Position numbers and translations under genes: made by a program. Below, piece by piece: positions 1 to 9,798 of a DNA stretch of 64,000 nt (positions are counted from its first letter, which is position 1; every line of letters begins with the position of its first letter). The notes under the pieces were generated by a model. That model worked only from the letters and a program-made list of their open reading frames with translations. It was not told the origin of the DNA and did no database searches. Location of the stretch: contig NZ_AP019720.1 in the NCBI RefSeq assembly GCF_006739205.1, forward strand, positions 1,736,001-1,800,000. The letters are read 5' to 3'. This DNA is from Streptococcus mutans. Lineage in GTDB: Bacteria > Bacillota > Bacilli > Lactobacillales > Streptococcaceae.

Positions 1-1131
1 AACGGCTGCATCTTGATCAAAACTATCAGCTGATGTATAGGTTGCTAAATTTTCATCATAAAGTGAATGAGGTGACTTTCTAGCAACAACCCTTGCAGAT
101 CCCTTGTACAATTTCACTTTAGCTGTTCCATTAACTGCTTTTTGTGTTTCCGTAATATAAGCAAGAATAGCTTGCGTTGCTGGATTGAACCAAAGAGCAT
201 TGTAGATAAGATTTGACAATTCATTTTCAAGAATCGGCTTGAAGTGCGACACCTCACGCACTAAGGTTATATCCTCAATTTCCTTATGAGCTGTTAAAAG
301 AGTAACTGCCCCGGGACATTCGTAAATTTCACGTGATTTAATACCAACCAAACGATTTTCAACATGATCAATTCGACCAACACCATGCTTACCAGCAAGA
401 ACATTAAGCTTTTGAATAAGATCAGCCAACTTCATTTCCTGTCCATCAAGAGCAACAGGCTTGCCTTCTTTAAATGTAATATCAACGTATTCTGCTTTAT
501 TTGGAGCTTCTTCAACCGAATTGGTGATACCAAACGCCTCTTCTGGAGCTTGGTTCCAAGGATTTTCAAGGACACCGCATTCATTTGCACGGCCCCAAAG
601 ATTTTGATCAACAGAGTAAGGATTATCAAGATCAGCCGGAACCGGTACGCCATTTTCTTTAGCATAATTAATCTCTTCTTCCCGTGACCATTTCCATTCC
701 CGAACAGGTGCAATGACTTTTAATTTTGGATCAAGTGCTGCAATAGCTACTTCAAACCGAACTTGATCATTTCCCTTACCAGTACAGCCATGAGCAATAG
801 TAGTTGCTCCTGTCTGATGAGCAATTTCAACCAATTTCTTAGAAATCACTGGACGACTAAGGGCTGATACTAATGGATATTTTTGTTCATAATAAGCATG
901 AGCCTGCAGAGCAGGAAGGACATATTCTTCAGCAAATTCATCTTTAATATCCAAGACATAAGATTCAATTGCTCCAACTTTCAGCGCTTTATCATGAATA
1001 AACTCAAGATCTTTACCTTCACCGACATCCATACAAACAGCAACAACATCATAATCTTTTTTTAACCACGTAATGGCAACTGACGTATCAAGTCCGCCTG
1101 AATAGGCTAAAATAACTTTCTCTTTTGACAT
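1..1131 (-). CDS. argG: Argininosuccinate synthase, 3' end outside window
   Basis: This gene makes argininosuccinate from citrulline and aspartate with ATP, the penultimate step of arginine synthesis in the cytosol. The first 377 codons are visible and run off the left edge in frame. The N-terminus [19 protein letters not shown] contains the ATP-pyrophosphatase P-loop SGGLDTS. The segments [15 protein letters not shown] and APVREWKW are typical of the family. The ATG at 1131 follows a short leader. The promoter immediately upstream carries an ArgR-type box, so arginine repression is expected. argH would normally follow beyond the window. Identification is secure. Confidence 0.97.
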   Translation of the reverse strand, partial: MSKEKVILAYSGGLDTSVAITWLKKDYDVVAVCMDVGEGKDLEFIHDKALKVGAIESYVLDIKDEFAEEYVLPALQAHAYYEQKYPLVSALSRPVISKKLVEIAHQTGATTIAHGCTGKGNDQVRFEVAIAALDPKLKVIAPVREWKWSREEEINYAKENGVPVPADLDNPYSVDQNLWGRANECGVLENPWNQAPEEAFGITNSVEEAPNKAEYVDITFKEGKPVALDGQEMKLADLIQKLNVLAGKHGVGRIDHVENRLVGIKSREIYECPGAVTLLTAHKEIEDITLVREVSHFKPILENELSNLIYNALWFNPATQAILAYITETQKAVNGTAKVKLYKGSARVVARKSPHSLYDENLATYTSADSFDQDAAV

Positions 1132-1179
1132 AGTAAATAACTCTTTTCTATTTTTAATAATTATTCAAAGGATAGACTT

Positions 1180-1208
1180 ATTATATTGCATAATTATTCA
1201 AAAGTCAA
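1180..1208 (-). promoter_or_regulatory. argG promoter with ArgR box inside the spacer
   Basis: On the minus strand a -35 TTGACT (1208-1203), a 17-base spacer and a -10 TATAAT (1185-1180) form a near-consensus promoter for argG. The spacer holds TGAATAATTATGCA (1200-1187), which fits the ARG box of ArgR/AhrC regulators (TGAAT-A/T-rich-ATTCA). A second, half-conserved box TGAATAATTATTAA lies at 1167-1154, in the leader. Two boxes spaced about three helical turns apart suggest cooperative ArgR binding; that is inference. Confidence 0.75.
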
Positions 1209-1264
1209 GTATATTTTTGAATTTATTTGTTTTTATATATTTTCTAATAAGAGTTTCTTAAATC

Positions 1265-1304
1265 AAAAAAGCTATTCTTACTTGTTAGTAAAAATAGCTT
1301 TTTT
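1265..1304 (-). terminator. Rho-independent terminator after the DUF4190-like gene
   Basis: AAAAAAGCTATT..ACT pairs with AGT..AATAGCTTTTTT around a TGTT loop. An A/T tract on each side makes it usable from both strands. It follows the stop codon at 1328 and insulates the argG promoter. Confidence 0.8.
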
Positions 1305-1327
1305 ATTATTACTTAAAAATTAATTAA

Positions 1328-2563
1328 TTATTTCGTAGGGTATTTATAAGTTAATAGATAATCATCATTAGATTGCTGTGCAAATTCTAAAGAGACATAA
1401 CCTAACTTAGAACTGTCATTAGAAGCATTAGAATTGTAAAAAATTTTCAAGCTTGTTTTAAAGCCATCACCATAATTTGAAATTGATTCTCTAGCTTCAG
1501 TCGGATTTCCATGCTTTTTAAGAACTTCATTTAAATTATCTCCACCCTTTCCAGTACTAGAATCACCAACTGTTAAAGCATCAACATCTGCTTGTGTCCA
1601 GTCAGACTTATAAGATTTTTCAGAAACAGTCTTTATATCTTTAGAAGTAAAATAAGCATAACCATCCGAAAGAATAAATTTACCATTATATTGCTTTCTA
1701 AAAATTAGGTGCACACTTTCTCGTTCATCGTCGTCACCGCTTTTCCTGTATTCCAAATTTAAACTTTCACCAGAAATAGTAGCATTAGATCCCTTACCAA
1801 ACTTTTTAACAACTGATTTTAAGCTATCCCCATTTTTATTAGAATAGCTAGAAAATTTTAAGTCAGTAAATTTAGACTTTGTCCATTTAAATTTAAAATC
1901 CGAACTATCTGCAATATAATCCTTAACATCTGTACTGTCTTTTGAATCATCATCGTCAACATCGGTATCATCCTTTTCGTCAGATTTCTTTGATTCTGTT
2001 TGTTCCGTAGGATTCGGATTATTTTGGGCCTGACGAACAAAAACAGCAAGCCCACTGACTAAGAAAATAAGAGAAGCCAAAACTAGAGCAATAATTGATA
2101 AGACTTTCTTACGTTGAATGTTAACAATTAAGCCCACAATTGCATAGATAAGCCCAAGAAAGGCAATAATTACATAGATAATTGGCAGTGGGGCAAACCA
2201 AGCTAAAATAAGTGTAATAACTGAAACAACGAAAGAAATAATCGGAAGAACAATGAGTTCCTTGCGAGCTGTTACAGTTGGTGCAGTTGGACTAACTGGA
2301 TTGGTAAATGGCGAAGCAACTTGTTGTTCAAAAGCTGTTTGCTGTCCTTGAGGAGCAACTGATTCCGTTGGAGGCACTGGCGCTTGCTGAGGAATTTCTT
2401 GGTTGGCAGTTCCTCCTTCAACAGCCTGCTCTAGAACTGGCGCAGCTGTTGGATTGACATCTATTGCTTGCTCAGTTTGCTCCCCTGACACTGAATTGCT
2501 CTCAGTTGGATTTTTAGGGGTATTTTCCTCTGGAACATTTTCGTTCTTGATATCTTCTGTCAT
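1328..2563 (-). CDS. Membrane-anchored protein with a duplicated extracellular domain
   Basis: A 411-residue protein of unknown function. Residues 1-100 are a Gln/Pro/Glu-rich, probably disordered cytoplasmic region. About three membrane segments follow (roughly 102-124, 126-148 and 154-177), resembling the DUF4190 membrane module. Then comes a strongly acidic Asp/Ser/Lys linker (about 188-215). The C-terminus holds two similar domains: residues 227-305 start WTKSKFTDLKF and residues 322-411 start WTQADVDALTV, each followed by a GDSL/GDNL...V(L)KK(F/H)G motif. These resemble the small BLIP/SmpA-type fold. A surface or envelope role is likely, but the function cannot be named. The start follows an AAGGAG site. 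Monocistronic, with its own terminator. Confidence 0.7.
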   Translation of the reverse strand: MTEDIKNENVPEENTPKNPTESNSVSGEQTEQAIDVNPTAAPVLEQAVEGGTANQEIPQQAPVPPTESVAPQGQQTAFEQQVASPFTNPVSPTAPTVTARKELIVLPIISFVVSVITLILAWFAPLPIIYVIIAFLGLIYAIVGLIVNIQRKKVLSIIALVLASLIFLVSGLAVFVRQAQNNPNPTEQTESKKSDEKDDTDVDDDDSKDSTDVKDYIADSSDFKFKWTKSKFTDLKFSSYSNKNGDSLKSVVKKFGKGSNATISGESLNLEYRKSGDDDERESVHLIFRKQYNGKFILSDGYAYFTSKDIKTVSEKSYKSDWTQADVDALTVGDSSTGKGGDNLNEVLKKHGNPTEARESISNYGDGFKTSLKIFYNSNASNDSSKLGYVSLEFAQQSNDDYLLTYKYPTK

Positions 2564-2654
2564 AACATCTCCTTCATTTTTTACTTTATTGTAATTATAG
2601 TACTATAATCAAACGTTTTTTTCAATGTCTTCTCTTATCTTAAAGCAAAAGAAA

Positions 2655-2698
2655 AGAGAGTCTCAAAGCAACAATCCTAAGTATCTGCTTGACTCTCT
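2655..2698 (-). terminator. Terminator after niaX
   Basis: AGAGAGTC pairs with GACTCTCT. The stem is extended inside by AAGCA/TGCTT and followed in the minus sense by TTTTC. It lies just after the niaX stop codon. Confidence 0.7.
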
Positions 2699-2711
2699 AT
2701 ATAAATAGACT

Positions 2712-3260
2712 TTAAATTCTTCCTGTTTTCTTCAAAAATTTCCAACAATAATAGGCTAAATAGAAATCTATCATTCCATGAATCAGGGAACCTAGTCCAA
2801 TTAAAACAATCAACGTAAACCAATAGGAAGTCGATTGCTGATTAGTAGTTGTCAATAGTAAAACAACGAGAAATTCTCCCAGACCATGAATAATATTGAG
2901 TCCAAAGGCAAGAGGAAAAGAGTTTTTAAAATTCTTTAAGAAACTGGGGTATTTTTGAATGAGATAAGCACCAATAGCTGCAAAAATAAGATGGGTCAAA
3001 GCACGCATGACAATAACAAAAGGAAAACCAGCTATAAAGAAGCCTAGACTTGTCCCCAAAGCAACAATAACAGCAACTTCAGGTGAAAGAAACATAGCGA
3101 TAAAAATAGGAACATGACTAGCTAAAGTAAAGGAAGCCGGACCAATAATCACCTTAACAGGCATAATCATCGGAATTAAAATGCTAAAAGCTGTTAAAAC
3201 AGCTGATAATGTCAGATTTTGGATACGTTTACGTATGACAGATGAACCAGAACTAGACAT
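2712..3260 (-). CDS. niaX: Niacin ECF transporter substrate-binding component NiaX
   Basis: About 182 residues with five to six membrane helices. The first helix (LSAVLTAFSILIPMIMPVKV) and the C-terminal HGMIDFYLAYYCWKF are typical of S components of energy-coupling-factor transporters. The repressor NiaR is encoded directly upstream, and the NiaR-NiaX pair is a known Lactobacillales arrangement, so the substrate is probably niacin or nicotinamide. The start is set at the ATG at 3260, which follows AAGGAG. A longer frame from a TTG at 3317 would run through the promoter and operator and is unlikely. The shared EcfA/T energising module must be encoded elsewhere. Confidence 0.82.
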   Translation of the reverse strand: MSSSGSSVIRKRIQNLTLSAVLTAFSILIPMIMPVKVIIGPASFTLASHVPIFIAMFLSPEVAVIVALGTSLGFFIAGFPFVIVMRALTHLIFAAIGAYLIQKYPSFLKNFKNSFPLAFGLNIIHGLGEFLVVLLLTTTNQQSTSYWFTLIVLIGLGSLIHGMIDFYLAYYCWKFLKKTGRI

Positions 3261-3288
3261 AAGAAATCTCCTTATCAGTGATAAATCT

Positions 3289-3322
3289 AGTTTATACCTG
3301 TTGTTTACATCTGTCAAGACAC
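3289..3322 (-). promoter_or_regulatory. niaX promoter overlapping a NiaR-type operator
   Basis: Minus-strand TTGACA (3317-3312), 17 bases, then TAAACT (3294-3289). The stretch GTGTCTTGACAGATGTAAAC, which covers the -35, resembles the NiaR operator as I recall it for streptococci. NiaR with bound niacin would block this promoter. The promoter is seen directly; the operator assignment is knowledge-based. Confidence 0.65.
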
Positions 3323-3326
3323 TAGT

Positions 3327-3851
3327 TTAATTATTAAAGACGATATGCTCCTGCTCAAGCGCTTCAGTGATTTTCTCAAAGGTTTCTTTATCACGACAAG
3401 AAAGCGTGTGTAAATGAATCCCATCTGTCAAACTGCTTAATAAGCTGCCTTTATAACAAGAGAGCTTATCCATGAAATAATCAATTTCATCTTGATTCTC
3501 AATATTTAAAGGAGCAGTAATCATGCCATAAATCGGGTGCTCCACTTCAACATCTAAGATTTTACCACCGTTTTTGACAATGGTCTCCAATTCCAAGCGG
3601 ACTTCCTTAGGCCCATGCTTACAGACAAGTTTGCCATGGTAGAAGGACTTTGGTACTTGCAGACGCTCAGCTAAAAGATAACCTCGATGAGTGGCCATAA
3701 TATCATGATTTTCAGCTCGTAACAAAGCAATATCCCCCACAATAATCTGACGACTAACTCCCAATTCCTTGGCCAAATACCCAGCTGAAATTGGAACTTG
3801 TGTCTTTTCTAACCTTTCTAAAATAGCCTGACGACGTTCCTTTGCTTTCAT
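3327..3851 (-). CDS. niaR: NAD biosynthesis repressor NiaR
   Basis: About 174 residues: an N-terminal winged helix-turn-helix of the HTH_11 type (ERRQAILERLEK ... ISAGYLAKELGVSRQIIV), then a 3H domain ending in DGIHLHTLSC, whose conserved histidines bind metal and niacin. NiaR represses niacin transport and NAD synthesis genes when niacin is plentiful. niaX lies 66 bases downstream with a NiaR-type operator. The ATG at 3851 sits eight bases after GAGGTG and is preferred to the start 15 bases further upstream. Confidence 0.88.
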   Translation of the reverse strand: MKAKERRQAILERLEKTQVPISAGYLAKELGVSRQIIVGDIALLRAENHDIMATHRGYLLAERLQVPKSFYHGKLVCKHGPKEVRLELETIVKNGGKILDVEVEHPIYGMITAPLNIENQDEIDYFMDKLSCYKGSLLSSLTDGIHLHTLSCRDKETFEKITEALEQEHIVFNN

Positions 3852-3966
3852 ATCTGTACACCTCACTTATTAGTTACCTAAATCAAAATGACTTTGACTT
3901 ATCCAAATGAAGGTTGAAAAAGTTTAGATAAAAGCTTACAGTTATAGCCTTTATCTTCCCCACTTT

Positions 3967-5424
3967 TTATTTCAATTTTTCAAGCATATCTTCAAGATGC
4001 TGAATGGATTTTTCCTTACCTAGTAAGAAGATTGTATCTGGTAATTCTGGCCCATGCATTTCACCTGAAACGGCAATACGAATTGGCATGAAAAGATTTT
4101 TCCCCTTGATGCCCGTTTCTTTTTGAACGGCTTTAATTTGCGGAAAAATATTTTCCGATTTGAAATCTTCATCTGACATGGCTTCCAATTTTGCCTTGAA
4201 GGCTTGGAGAACAATTGGAACTGTTTCACCAGCCATGAATTCTTTTTCCTCTTCTGACAATTCTGGAAACTCTTCAAAGAAAAGATCCGTTAAAGGCACA
4301 ATTTCATCAATAGATTTCATCTGTGGCTGATAGAGCTCAACCAATTTTTTAGCCTTATCTGTCAAACGACCAGCTGATTCTAAATAAGGTTTTGCCAAAG
4401 CAAAAATCGTATCAAAATCGGCATTTTTGATGTATTCATTATTCATCCAGTCCAATTTCTTCTGATCAAAGGCGGCTGGTGACTTGCTAAGACGATTTTC
4501 ATCAAAGAGTTCAATCAATTCTTGACGTGAAAAAATTTCGTTTTCCCCACCAGGATTCCAACCAAGAAGAGCGATGAAATTGAAAACAGCTTCTGGCAGA
4601 TAGCCTTTCTGACGATAATCTTCGATAAATTGTAGGGTATTGGTATCACGTTTGGATAGTTTCTTTCCCGTTTCCGAGTTGATGATAAGAGTCATGTGAG
4701 CAAATGCTGGCGCTTCCCAGCCAAGTGCTTCGTAAACCATGAGTTGTTTTGGCGTATTGGCAATATGGTCATCACCACGAATAACATGAGAAATTTGCAT
4801 GTCATGATCGTCCACTACAACGGCAAAATTATAGGTTGGGTAACCGTCTTTCTTCTGGATAACCCAGTCACCACCAATATTGCCACCTTCAAATTCAATA
4901 TCACCTTTAACCATATCATGCCATTTATAAATACCAGCTTCATTGACTTTTAAACGAACCGTTGGCACAATACCAGCTGCTTGCCGTTTTGCGATGTAGG
5001 CAGCCTTTTCATCTGCTGACATACCGAGAAATTCATTGATATAGCGAGGTGTTTCACCAGCTGCTTCTTGACGTTCACGTTCTGCAGCTAATTCTTCTTC
5101 CGTTACATAAGATTTATAAGCTTTTCCTTCAGCCAAGAGTTGGTCAATGTATTTTTTATAAAGTGCTAAACGTTCTGATTGACGATAATTTTCATGCGTT
5201 TCAGGACTTTCATCCCAATCCATGCCCAACCAACGCAGATTTTCAAGCTGGGAGCGTTCCCCATCCTCAACATGGCGCTTACGGTCCGTATCTTCAATAC
5301 GAATGATAAAATCGCCACCATGATGACGCGCATAGAGATAATTAAAGAGCGCAGTACGTGCATTTCCAATGTGTAACAATCCTGTTGGACTTGGTGCATA
5401 ACGCACACGAATTTTGTTTGTCAT
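3967..5424 (-). CDS. gltX: Glutamyl-tRNA synthetase
   Basis: 485 residues, the usual length. It charges tRNA-Glu, and in Gram-positives also tRNA-Gln as the first step of the amidation route. Class I signatures are present: HIGN in [19 protein letters not shown] near residue 18, and KLSKR in [10 protein letters not shown] near residue 253. The C-terminal anticodon-binding region is complete. The start lies a short distance after an AGGAG-like site (CAGGAGAATAAAATG). No T-box leader is visible upstream. Confidence 0.97.
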   Translation of the reverse strand: MTNKIRVRYAPSPTGLLHIGNARTALFNYLYARHHGGDFIIRIEDTDRKRHVEDGERSQLENLRWLGMDWDESPETHENYRQSERLALYKKYIDQLLAEGKAYKSYVTEEELAAERERQEAAGETPRYINEFLGMSADEKAAYIAKRQAAGIVPTVRLKVNEAGIYKWHDMVKGDIEFEGGNIGGDWVIQKKDGYPTYNFAVVVDDHDMQISHVIRGDDHIANTPKQLMVYEALGWEAPAFAHMTLIINSETGKKLSKRDTNTLQFIEDYRQKGYLPEAVFNFIALLGWNPGGENEIFSRQELIELFDENRLSKSPAAFDQKKLDWMNNEYIKNADFDTIFALAKPYLESAGRLTDKAKKLVELYQPQMKSIDEIVPLTDLFFEEFPELSEEEKEFMAGETVPIVLQAFKAKLEAMSDEDFKSENIFPQIKAVQKETGIKGKNLFMPIRIAVSGEMHGPELPDTIFLLGKEKSIQHLEDMLEKLK

Positions 5425-5707
5425 TTTATTCTCCTGTCATTTCAATATAACAAATCCTAGAAAATGCCTAAAAAAGACCCTTCTAACCTGTTTTCCATAA
5501 AATTCAATCGTTTTTATTATAGCATATCCTTGACAGTTGGGCGAAAAAAATTCCTTTCACTTCAGGATGTACGCATGAAAAAATGCATATCCCTAATTTC
5601 TAGTTACATGCATTTTTCAAGTTAATCTTGTGATTTTTGCTAATTCTTTCTTATATTTCTGCTTTTATAGACTCTTCATAATGGTCATATGAGCTATAAG
5701 ACCTCAA

Positions 5708-6421
5708 TTAACGATTAGTATTGGTAATGAAACCCTGTAGGACACCAGCAAACTGCTGCAGATTAAGACTTTGTACATAAATTTCACCTGTTCCTCGGAA
5801 AGTATTGACAACGCCTTCACCGGTTCCGATCGATTGCATAAAACCATTTTCCAAATGAATGTCATAGTTCAAATCCCTACTCCAAGCTACAACATGAGCA
5901 TTGTCAATTGTAATTTCCTGATTCTGTAATTCTATTTTTTTGATAGAACCAAAACTATTAGCAAGCAAGGTACCTTGACCTTCTGTTGTCATAACAAAAA
6001 GACCGCCTTGACCGCCAAAGAGGGCACGTCCAACACTCTGAGCTTTCATTTGATATTGAGCAGAACCATCTAAGGCAAGAAAAGCACCATCATTGAGGCG
6101 ATATTGTTTTTCTCCCAATTCTAAAGCAATAACTTGACCCGGCATAGAAGGGGCCAAGGCCAATTTACCATCGCTAGCATTTGATACTGCCTGAGTAATG
6201 AAAAAACTTTCTCCAGACGTTACAGAACGACCAATTGCTCCTACTAGCTTGCCAAGTCCTGAACCACGTCCATTGACTTTGGTATTGAGAGTGACACTGG
6301 GTGTGTGATAGACCATGCTACCGCGTTGAATATAAGCAAATTCTCCTGTTTCCAAAGTAATTTCTACCAAGGGAAACTGCATATTGCTATCAATACTATA
6401 GTTCATGCGATTATCTGGCAT
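5708..6421 (-). CDS. AIM24/TIGR00266 family protein
   Basis: About 237 residues. The protein is beta-rich and glycine-rich, with family segments such as LEMGEFAYIQRGSM-like (here LETGEFAYIQRGSMVYHT), FFITQAVSN and GEGVVNTFRGTGEIYVQS. The family has a double-psi/beta-roll fold and no established biochemical role; yeast Aim24 is mitochondrial. The ATG at 6421 is chosen because a perfect AGGAGG lies seven bases upstream; the frame is open a little further. It has no obvious partner here. Confidence 0.8.
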   Translation of the reverse strand: MPDNRMNYSIDSNMQFPLVEITLETGEFAYIQRGSMVYHTPSVTLNTKVNGRGSGLGKLVGAIGRSVTSGESFFITQAVSNASDGKLALAPSMPGQVIALELGEKQYRLNDGAFLALDGSAQYQMKAQSVGRALFGGQGGLFVMTTEGQGTLLANSFGSIKKIELQNQEITIDNAHVVAWSRDLNYDIHLENGFMQSIGTGEGVVNTFRGTGEIYVQSLNLQQFAGVLQGFITNTNR

Positions 6422-6609
6422 ATGAAAACCTCCTACGTACATGTGTGTATTATTATTTTAGTACAAACACATTATAAAATTTCCCCCTATTTCTGTCAAT
6501 AAAAAGTTTAAAACAAATTTATGATGAAGTCTAAGTTAATAATAGTTATGAAATTTTATCCATGAAATAGCCAATTTATTATAAATTGACTTAAAAATTA
6601 ATTAGGAAG

Positions 6610-7104
6610 TTAATTGACTTCTCTTACTCGTCCTGTATCAACATCATAAATAGCTCCAGAAATAATAATAACTTCAGGAATCAGAGGAGAATTTTTCAAA
6701 AGAGCAATATCCTCTCGCACACTCTCTTCAATATCTGTAAACGGAAGAAAGTCCTGATCTCCAGCATCAACAGCTAAATCCCGCTTTAACTGCTCAGTAA
6801 ACTCAGCATTTGTAAAAGTCTGTGCACCACAATCCGTATGATGCAAAACCACAATTTCACTTGTTCCTAACTGTTGCTCAGAAATAACCAGAGAACGAAT
6901 AACGTCATCCGTTACACGGCCGCCTGCATTGCGTAAAATATGGGCATCTCCTAAAGCCAACCCCAAAGCAGGTGCTACGTGTAAACGAGAGTCCATACAA
7001 GTAACAATAGCAACACGCGTTTTTGGCTTAAGTGGCAAGTGAGCAGTTCCATGCAAATCAACATATGCTTGATTTGCCTTTATAAAATTATCAAAATAAG
7101 ACAT
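6610..7104 (-). CDS. Beta-class carbonic anhydrase
   Basis: 164 residues. It interconverts CO2 and bicarbonate. The predicted zinc ligands are C36 in TCMDSR, H89 and C92 in LHHTDCG; the D38/R40 catalytic dyad is present, as is the ILRNAGGRVTDDVIRSL segment of the short (type III) beta class. Carbonic anhydrase supplies bicarbonate for carboxylations in capnophilic streptococci. The ATG at 7104 follows GAGGAATGGTA. It is separated from radA by about 90 bases and is probably transcribed with it. Confidence 0.92.
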   Translation of the reverse strand: MSYFDNFIKANQAYVDLHGTAHLPLKPKTRVAIVTCMDSRLHVAPALGLALGDAHILRNAGGRVTDDVIRSLVISEQQLGTSEIVVLHHTDCGAQTFTNAEFTEQLKRDLAVDAGDQDFLPFTDIEESVREDIALLKNSPLIPEVIIISGAIYDVDTGRVREVN

Positions 7105-7193
7105 TACCATTCCTCGGTCCTAAATTTAAGTTAATCGCTTAGAGCTGTATCATACCATTTTTAAAAGACTTTGTCATAGTCAAGAACTTAAAA

Positions 7194-8555
7194 TCAATTA
7201 AATACCTTTTTTAAGACTTCACTAACAGTTGTCACACCAATTACCTGAATACCTTGTGGAATCGTTAAACCTGACAGGGAATTTTTGGGTACAAAAATCT
7301 TGGTAAAACCGAGCTTACTAGCTTCATTGAGACGTTGTTCGATACGATTAACACGACGAATTTCACCTGTCAAACCAATTTCACCAATATAACATTCTTG
7401 AGGGTTGGTTGGCTTTTCCTTATAACTGGAAGCAATGGCTACCGCAACCGCTAAATCAATAGCAGGCTCATCTAAGCGCACACCACCAGCTGATTTGAGA
7501 TAGGCATCTTGATTTTGCAATAAAAGTCCGCAGCGCTTCTCCAAAACCGCCATAATCAAACTAACACGATTAAAGTCCAGTCCTGTTGTTGTCCGTTTAG
7601 CATTACCAAAAACAGTTGGTGTTACTAGGGCTTGTACTTCCGCTAAAATAGGTCGTGTTCCTTCCATGGTAACAACAATAGCTGAGCCTGTTGCTCCATC
7701 TAGACGCTCTTCTAAAAAAACTTGGCTGGGATTCAAAACCTCAACCAAACCACCCGACCTCATTTCAAAAATACCAATCTCATTAGTAGAACCAAAGCGA
7801 TTTTTAACGGCTCGTAAGATACGAAAAGTATGCTGCCGCTCGCCTTCAAAGTAGAGCACAGTGTCCACCATGTGTTCTAACATTCGCGGTCCAGCTAAGG
7901 TTCCTTCTTTAGTCACATGTCCAACAATAAAAGTCGCAATGTTATTGGTTTTAGCTAATTGCATTAATTCTGCTGTCACTTCACGCACCTGAGAAACAGA
8001 ACCTTGAACACTGGAAATTTCAGGACTCATCACTGTTTGAATAGAATCAATAATTAAAAAATCAGGCTGGATTTTTTCAATCTCAGCACGAATACTTTGC
8101 ATATTAGTTTCAGCATAGAGATAAAACTCATTGTCAATATCACCGAGACGCTCGCTACGCAACTTGATCTGCTCCGCTGATTCTTCACCAGAAACATAAA
8201 AAACAGTTCCTTTATTGGCTAATTGTGTTGAAACTTGCAAAAGTAGGGTCGATTTCCCGATGCCGGGATCGCCGCCGATAAGAACCAGACTGCCTGGTAC
8301 AACACCACCGCCCAAAACACGGTTGAATTCTTCCATATTGGTCTTGACTCTAGTGGCTTGGCTGGAGGTGACCTGATTTAACTTGACTGGCCGTGTCTTC
8401 TCACCTGTCAGTGAAACGCGAGCATTTTTAACCTCAGCAACTTCAATCTCTTCAACAAAAGAAGACCAAGACGAGCAATTAGGACAACGTCCCAGATACT
8501 TGGGCGAATTATAGCCGCACTCTTGACAGACAAAAGTTGTTTTTTTCTTAGCTAT
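7194..8555 (-). CDS. radA: DNA repair/recombination protein RadA, start codon probably ATA
   Basis: RadA is a RecA-like, hexameric ATPase that extends D-loops in recombination and in transformation of naturally competent streptococci. Visible parts: an N-terminal zinc finger (CQECGYN...CPNCSSW), a Walker [11 protein letters not shown], the [10 protein letters not shown] motif and a C-terminal Lon-like domain. The start is unusual. An AAGGAG site (8569-8563) sits seven bases before ATA at 8555, giving IAKKKTTF and 453 residues, which fits the family. An ATG exists at 8594, but it lies 43 bases inside the upstream gene and adds an unconserved [14 protein letters not shown] at 8561 is too close to the ribosome site. 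Confidence 0.9.
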   Translation of the reverse strand: MAKKKTTFVCQECGYNSPKYLGRCPNCSSWSSFVEEIEVAEVKNARVSLTGEKTRPVKLNQVTSSQATRVKTNMEEFNRVLGGGVVPGSLVLIGGDPGIGKSTLLLQVSTQLANKGTVFYVSGEESAEQIKLRSERLGDIDNEFYLYAETNMQSIRAEIEKIQPDFLIIDSIQTVMSPEISSVQGSVSQVREVTAELMQLAKTNNIATFIVGHVTKEGTLAGPRMLEHMVDTVLYFEGERQHTFRILRAVKNRFGSTNEIGIFEMRSGGLVEVLNPSQVFLEERLDGATGSAIVVTMEGTRPILAEVQALVTPTVFGNAKRTTTGLDFNRVSLIMAVLEKRCGLLLQNQDAYLKSAGGVRLDEPAIDLAVAVAIASSYKEKPTNPQECYIGEIGLTGEIRRVNRIEQRLNEASKLGFTKIFVPKNSLSGLTIPQGIQVIGVTTVSEVLKKVFN

Positions 8556-9022
8556 GGCAATTCTCCTTTCGTTACTATTCCAGCAATCTGCCATTGTTGC
8601 AGTGTCTTTTGAAATTTTTCCTTATTGATAACGCCAAGATAGGATAAATCAACTGAGACTTGATAGCCCTTATGTGCTGCTGCCAGAATTGAAGCATTGA
8701 CGCAGCCATTGCCATCAACACCAATAAATTCTAAACTCTCTGCACCGCTTTCCTCCAAAAATCTTGTTAAGTTTTGGTTCGTAAAGCAAGATGCTTGACG
8801 CTTTTCAAAGACTCTATCAGACACCAAGGAAAGGCCAATTGCAAAATTCTTCGGTTTCCTTGTTAATTCCCAGAAAAAACGATTAACTATATAAATCACA
8901 TGGTCTCTTGAATAGCTAGCAATTTTGTCATTAACAGCCGCAGTCAGCGCTTCACTATCATAAGCTTTTCCAGCAGCAACATAGTCTGACTGCATATCTA
9001 TAACTAATAAATAATCTGCCAT
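8552..9022 (-). CDS. Isochorismatase-family cysteine hydrolase
   Basis: 156 residues with the alpha/beta cysteine hydrolase fold. [11 protein letters not shown] supplies the conserved Asp, and [20 protein letters not shown] supplies the nucleophilic Cys in the usual GxxxxxCV context. The family includes nicotinamidases and isochorismatases; the substrate cannot be decided here. It sits between dut and radA, and its stop codon overlaps the radA start, so the two are translationally coupled. Confidence 0.75.
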   Translation of the reverse strand: MADYLLVIDMQSDYVAAGKAYDSEALTAAVNDKIASYSRDHVIYIVNRFFWELTRKPKNFAIGLSLVSDRVFEKRQASCFTNQNLTRFLEESGAESLEFIGVDGNGCVNASILAAAHKGYQVSVDLSYLGVINKEKFQKTLQQWQIAGIVTKGELP

Positions 9023-9031
9023 TTTCTTCCC

Positions 9032-9475
9032 CTATCCTCCAGTTGATCCAAAACCGCCTGTACGTGTGCCAGTCGCTTTATCACCATCTATTAACAGAAA
9101 AGGCATAAAAACACCTTGAACCACACGTTCTCCAGCTTCAAGCACAACTGTTTGGTCTGTCATATTTTTCATCTGAGCAAAAATATGACCTTCATTATTA
9201 GGGTTATTGTAATAATCGCCATCAATAACCCCAACTGAATTAATCAATACCAAGCCTTTTTTACGAGGATTGGACGAACGATCAAAAAGATAGAGAACTT
9301 CACCAACCTGCATATAAGCTTTGACACCTGTTGGGACCAGAACAATTGCTCCCGCAGGAATTTCCGTCCGCTCTGCCACTTTCAGATCATAACCAGCTGC
9401 ATGAGCTGTTTCCCGCTTTGGCAAAAGATTTTCATCAGTATAGTCAGTAATTAATTCAAAACCACGTGTTTTCAT
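9032..9475 (-). CDS. dut: dUTPase
   Basis: 147 residues. It hydrolyses dUTP to dUMP and pyrophosphate, keeping uracil out of DNA and feeding thymidylate synthesis. Family motifs are visible: AAGYDLKVAE (I), DRSSNPRKKGL (II), GVIDGDYYNN (III), ERVVQGVF (IV) and the glycine-rich RTGGFGSTGG (V) at the C-terminus. The ATG at 9475 follows GGAAG; the frame also has a GTG one codon earlier. It heads a likely operon dut - hydrolase - radA - carbonic anhydrase. Confidence 0.94.
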   Translation of the reverse strand: MKTRGFELITDYTDENLLPKRETAHAAGYDLKVAERTEIPAGAIVLVPTGVKAYMQVGEVLYLFDRSSNPRKKGLVLINSVGVIDGDYYNNPNNEGHIFAQMKNMTDQTVVLEAGERVVQGVFMPFLLIDGDKATGTRTGGFGSTGG

Positions 9476-9798
9476 CACTTACTTCCTTTATCATTTAATT
9501 TATCTAAAAAATCTTTCTGGAACAGTCATTATCTTGTTGTATCAGCAACGTGACCAATTAAGTTAAAACCATTCAATTCCTTTCTATTATAAATTATTCG
9601 CAAAGCAAAAGCAAAAGTTCATTTTTGCTTTTCGTCTTTATAGTTAAAGAAATTAGCATTTCCAATCAGATTTTTTACTGACAAAACAGAGTAGTTTGTT
9701 CTTTCAAAATAAAGCAGCTCCATTAGCTAATTTCAGACAAATGAATTACCTTTATGATATAATAAACTTAACTTTTTATGAACTAACAGGAGAAACAA
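9476..9798. promoter_or_regulatory. Divergent dut / gpsA intergenic region with gpsA promoter
   Basis: This holds the outward promoters of dut and gpsA. The clearest is an extended -10 for gpsA, TGATATAAT (9755-9763), with only a poor -35. A ribosome site CAGGAG precedes gpsA. A weak AAAGCAAAA...TTTTTGCTTTT hairpin lies near 9602-9631. No gene was seen. Confidence 0.6.

Noticed and set aside
364-1065. Open frames on the plus strand opposite argG
   Set aside because: They are antisense shadows of argG; low-complexity translations, no ribosome sites.
5425-5707. T-box or other riboswitch ahead of gltX
   Set aside because: No T-box GGTGG-type sequence or specifier stem was seen in the region upstream of gltX.
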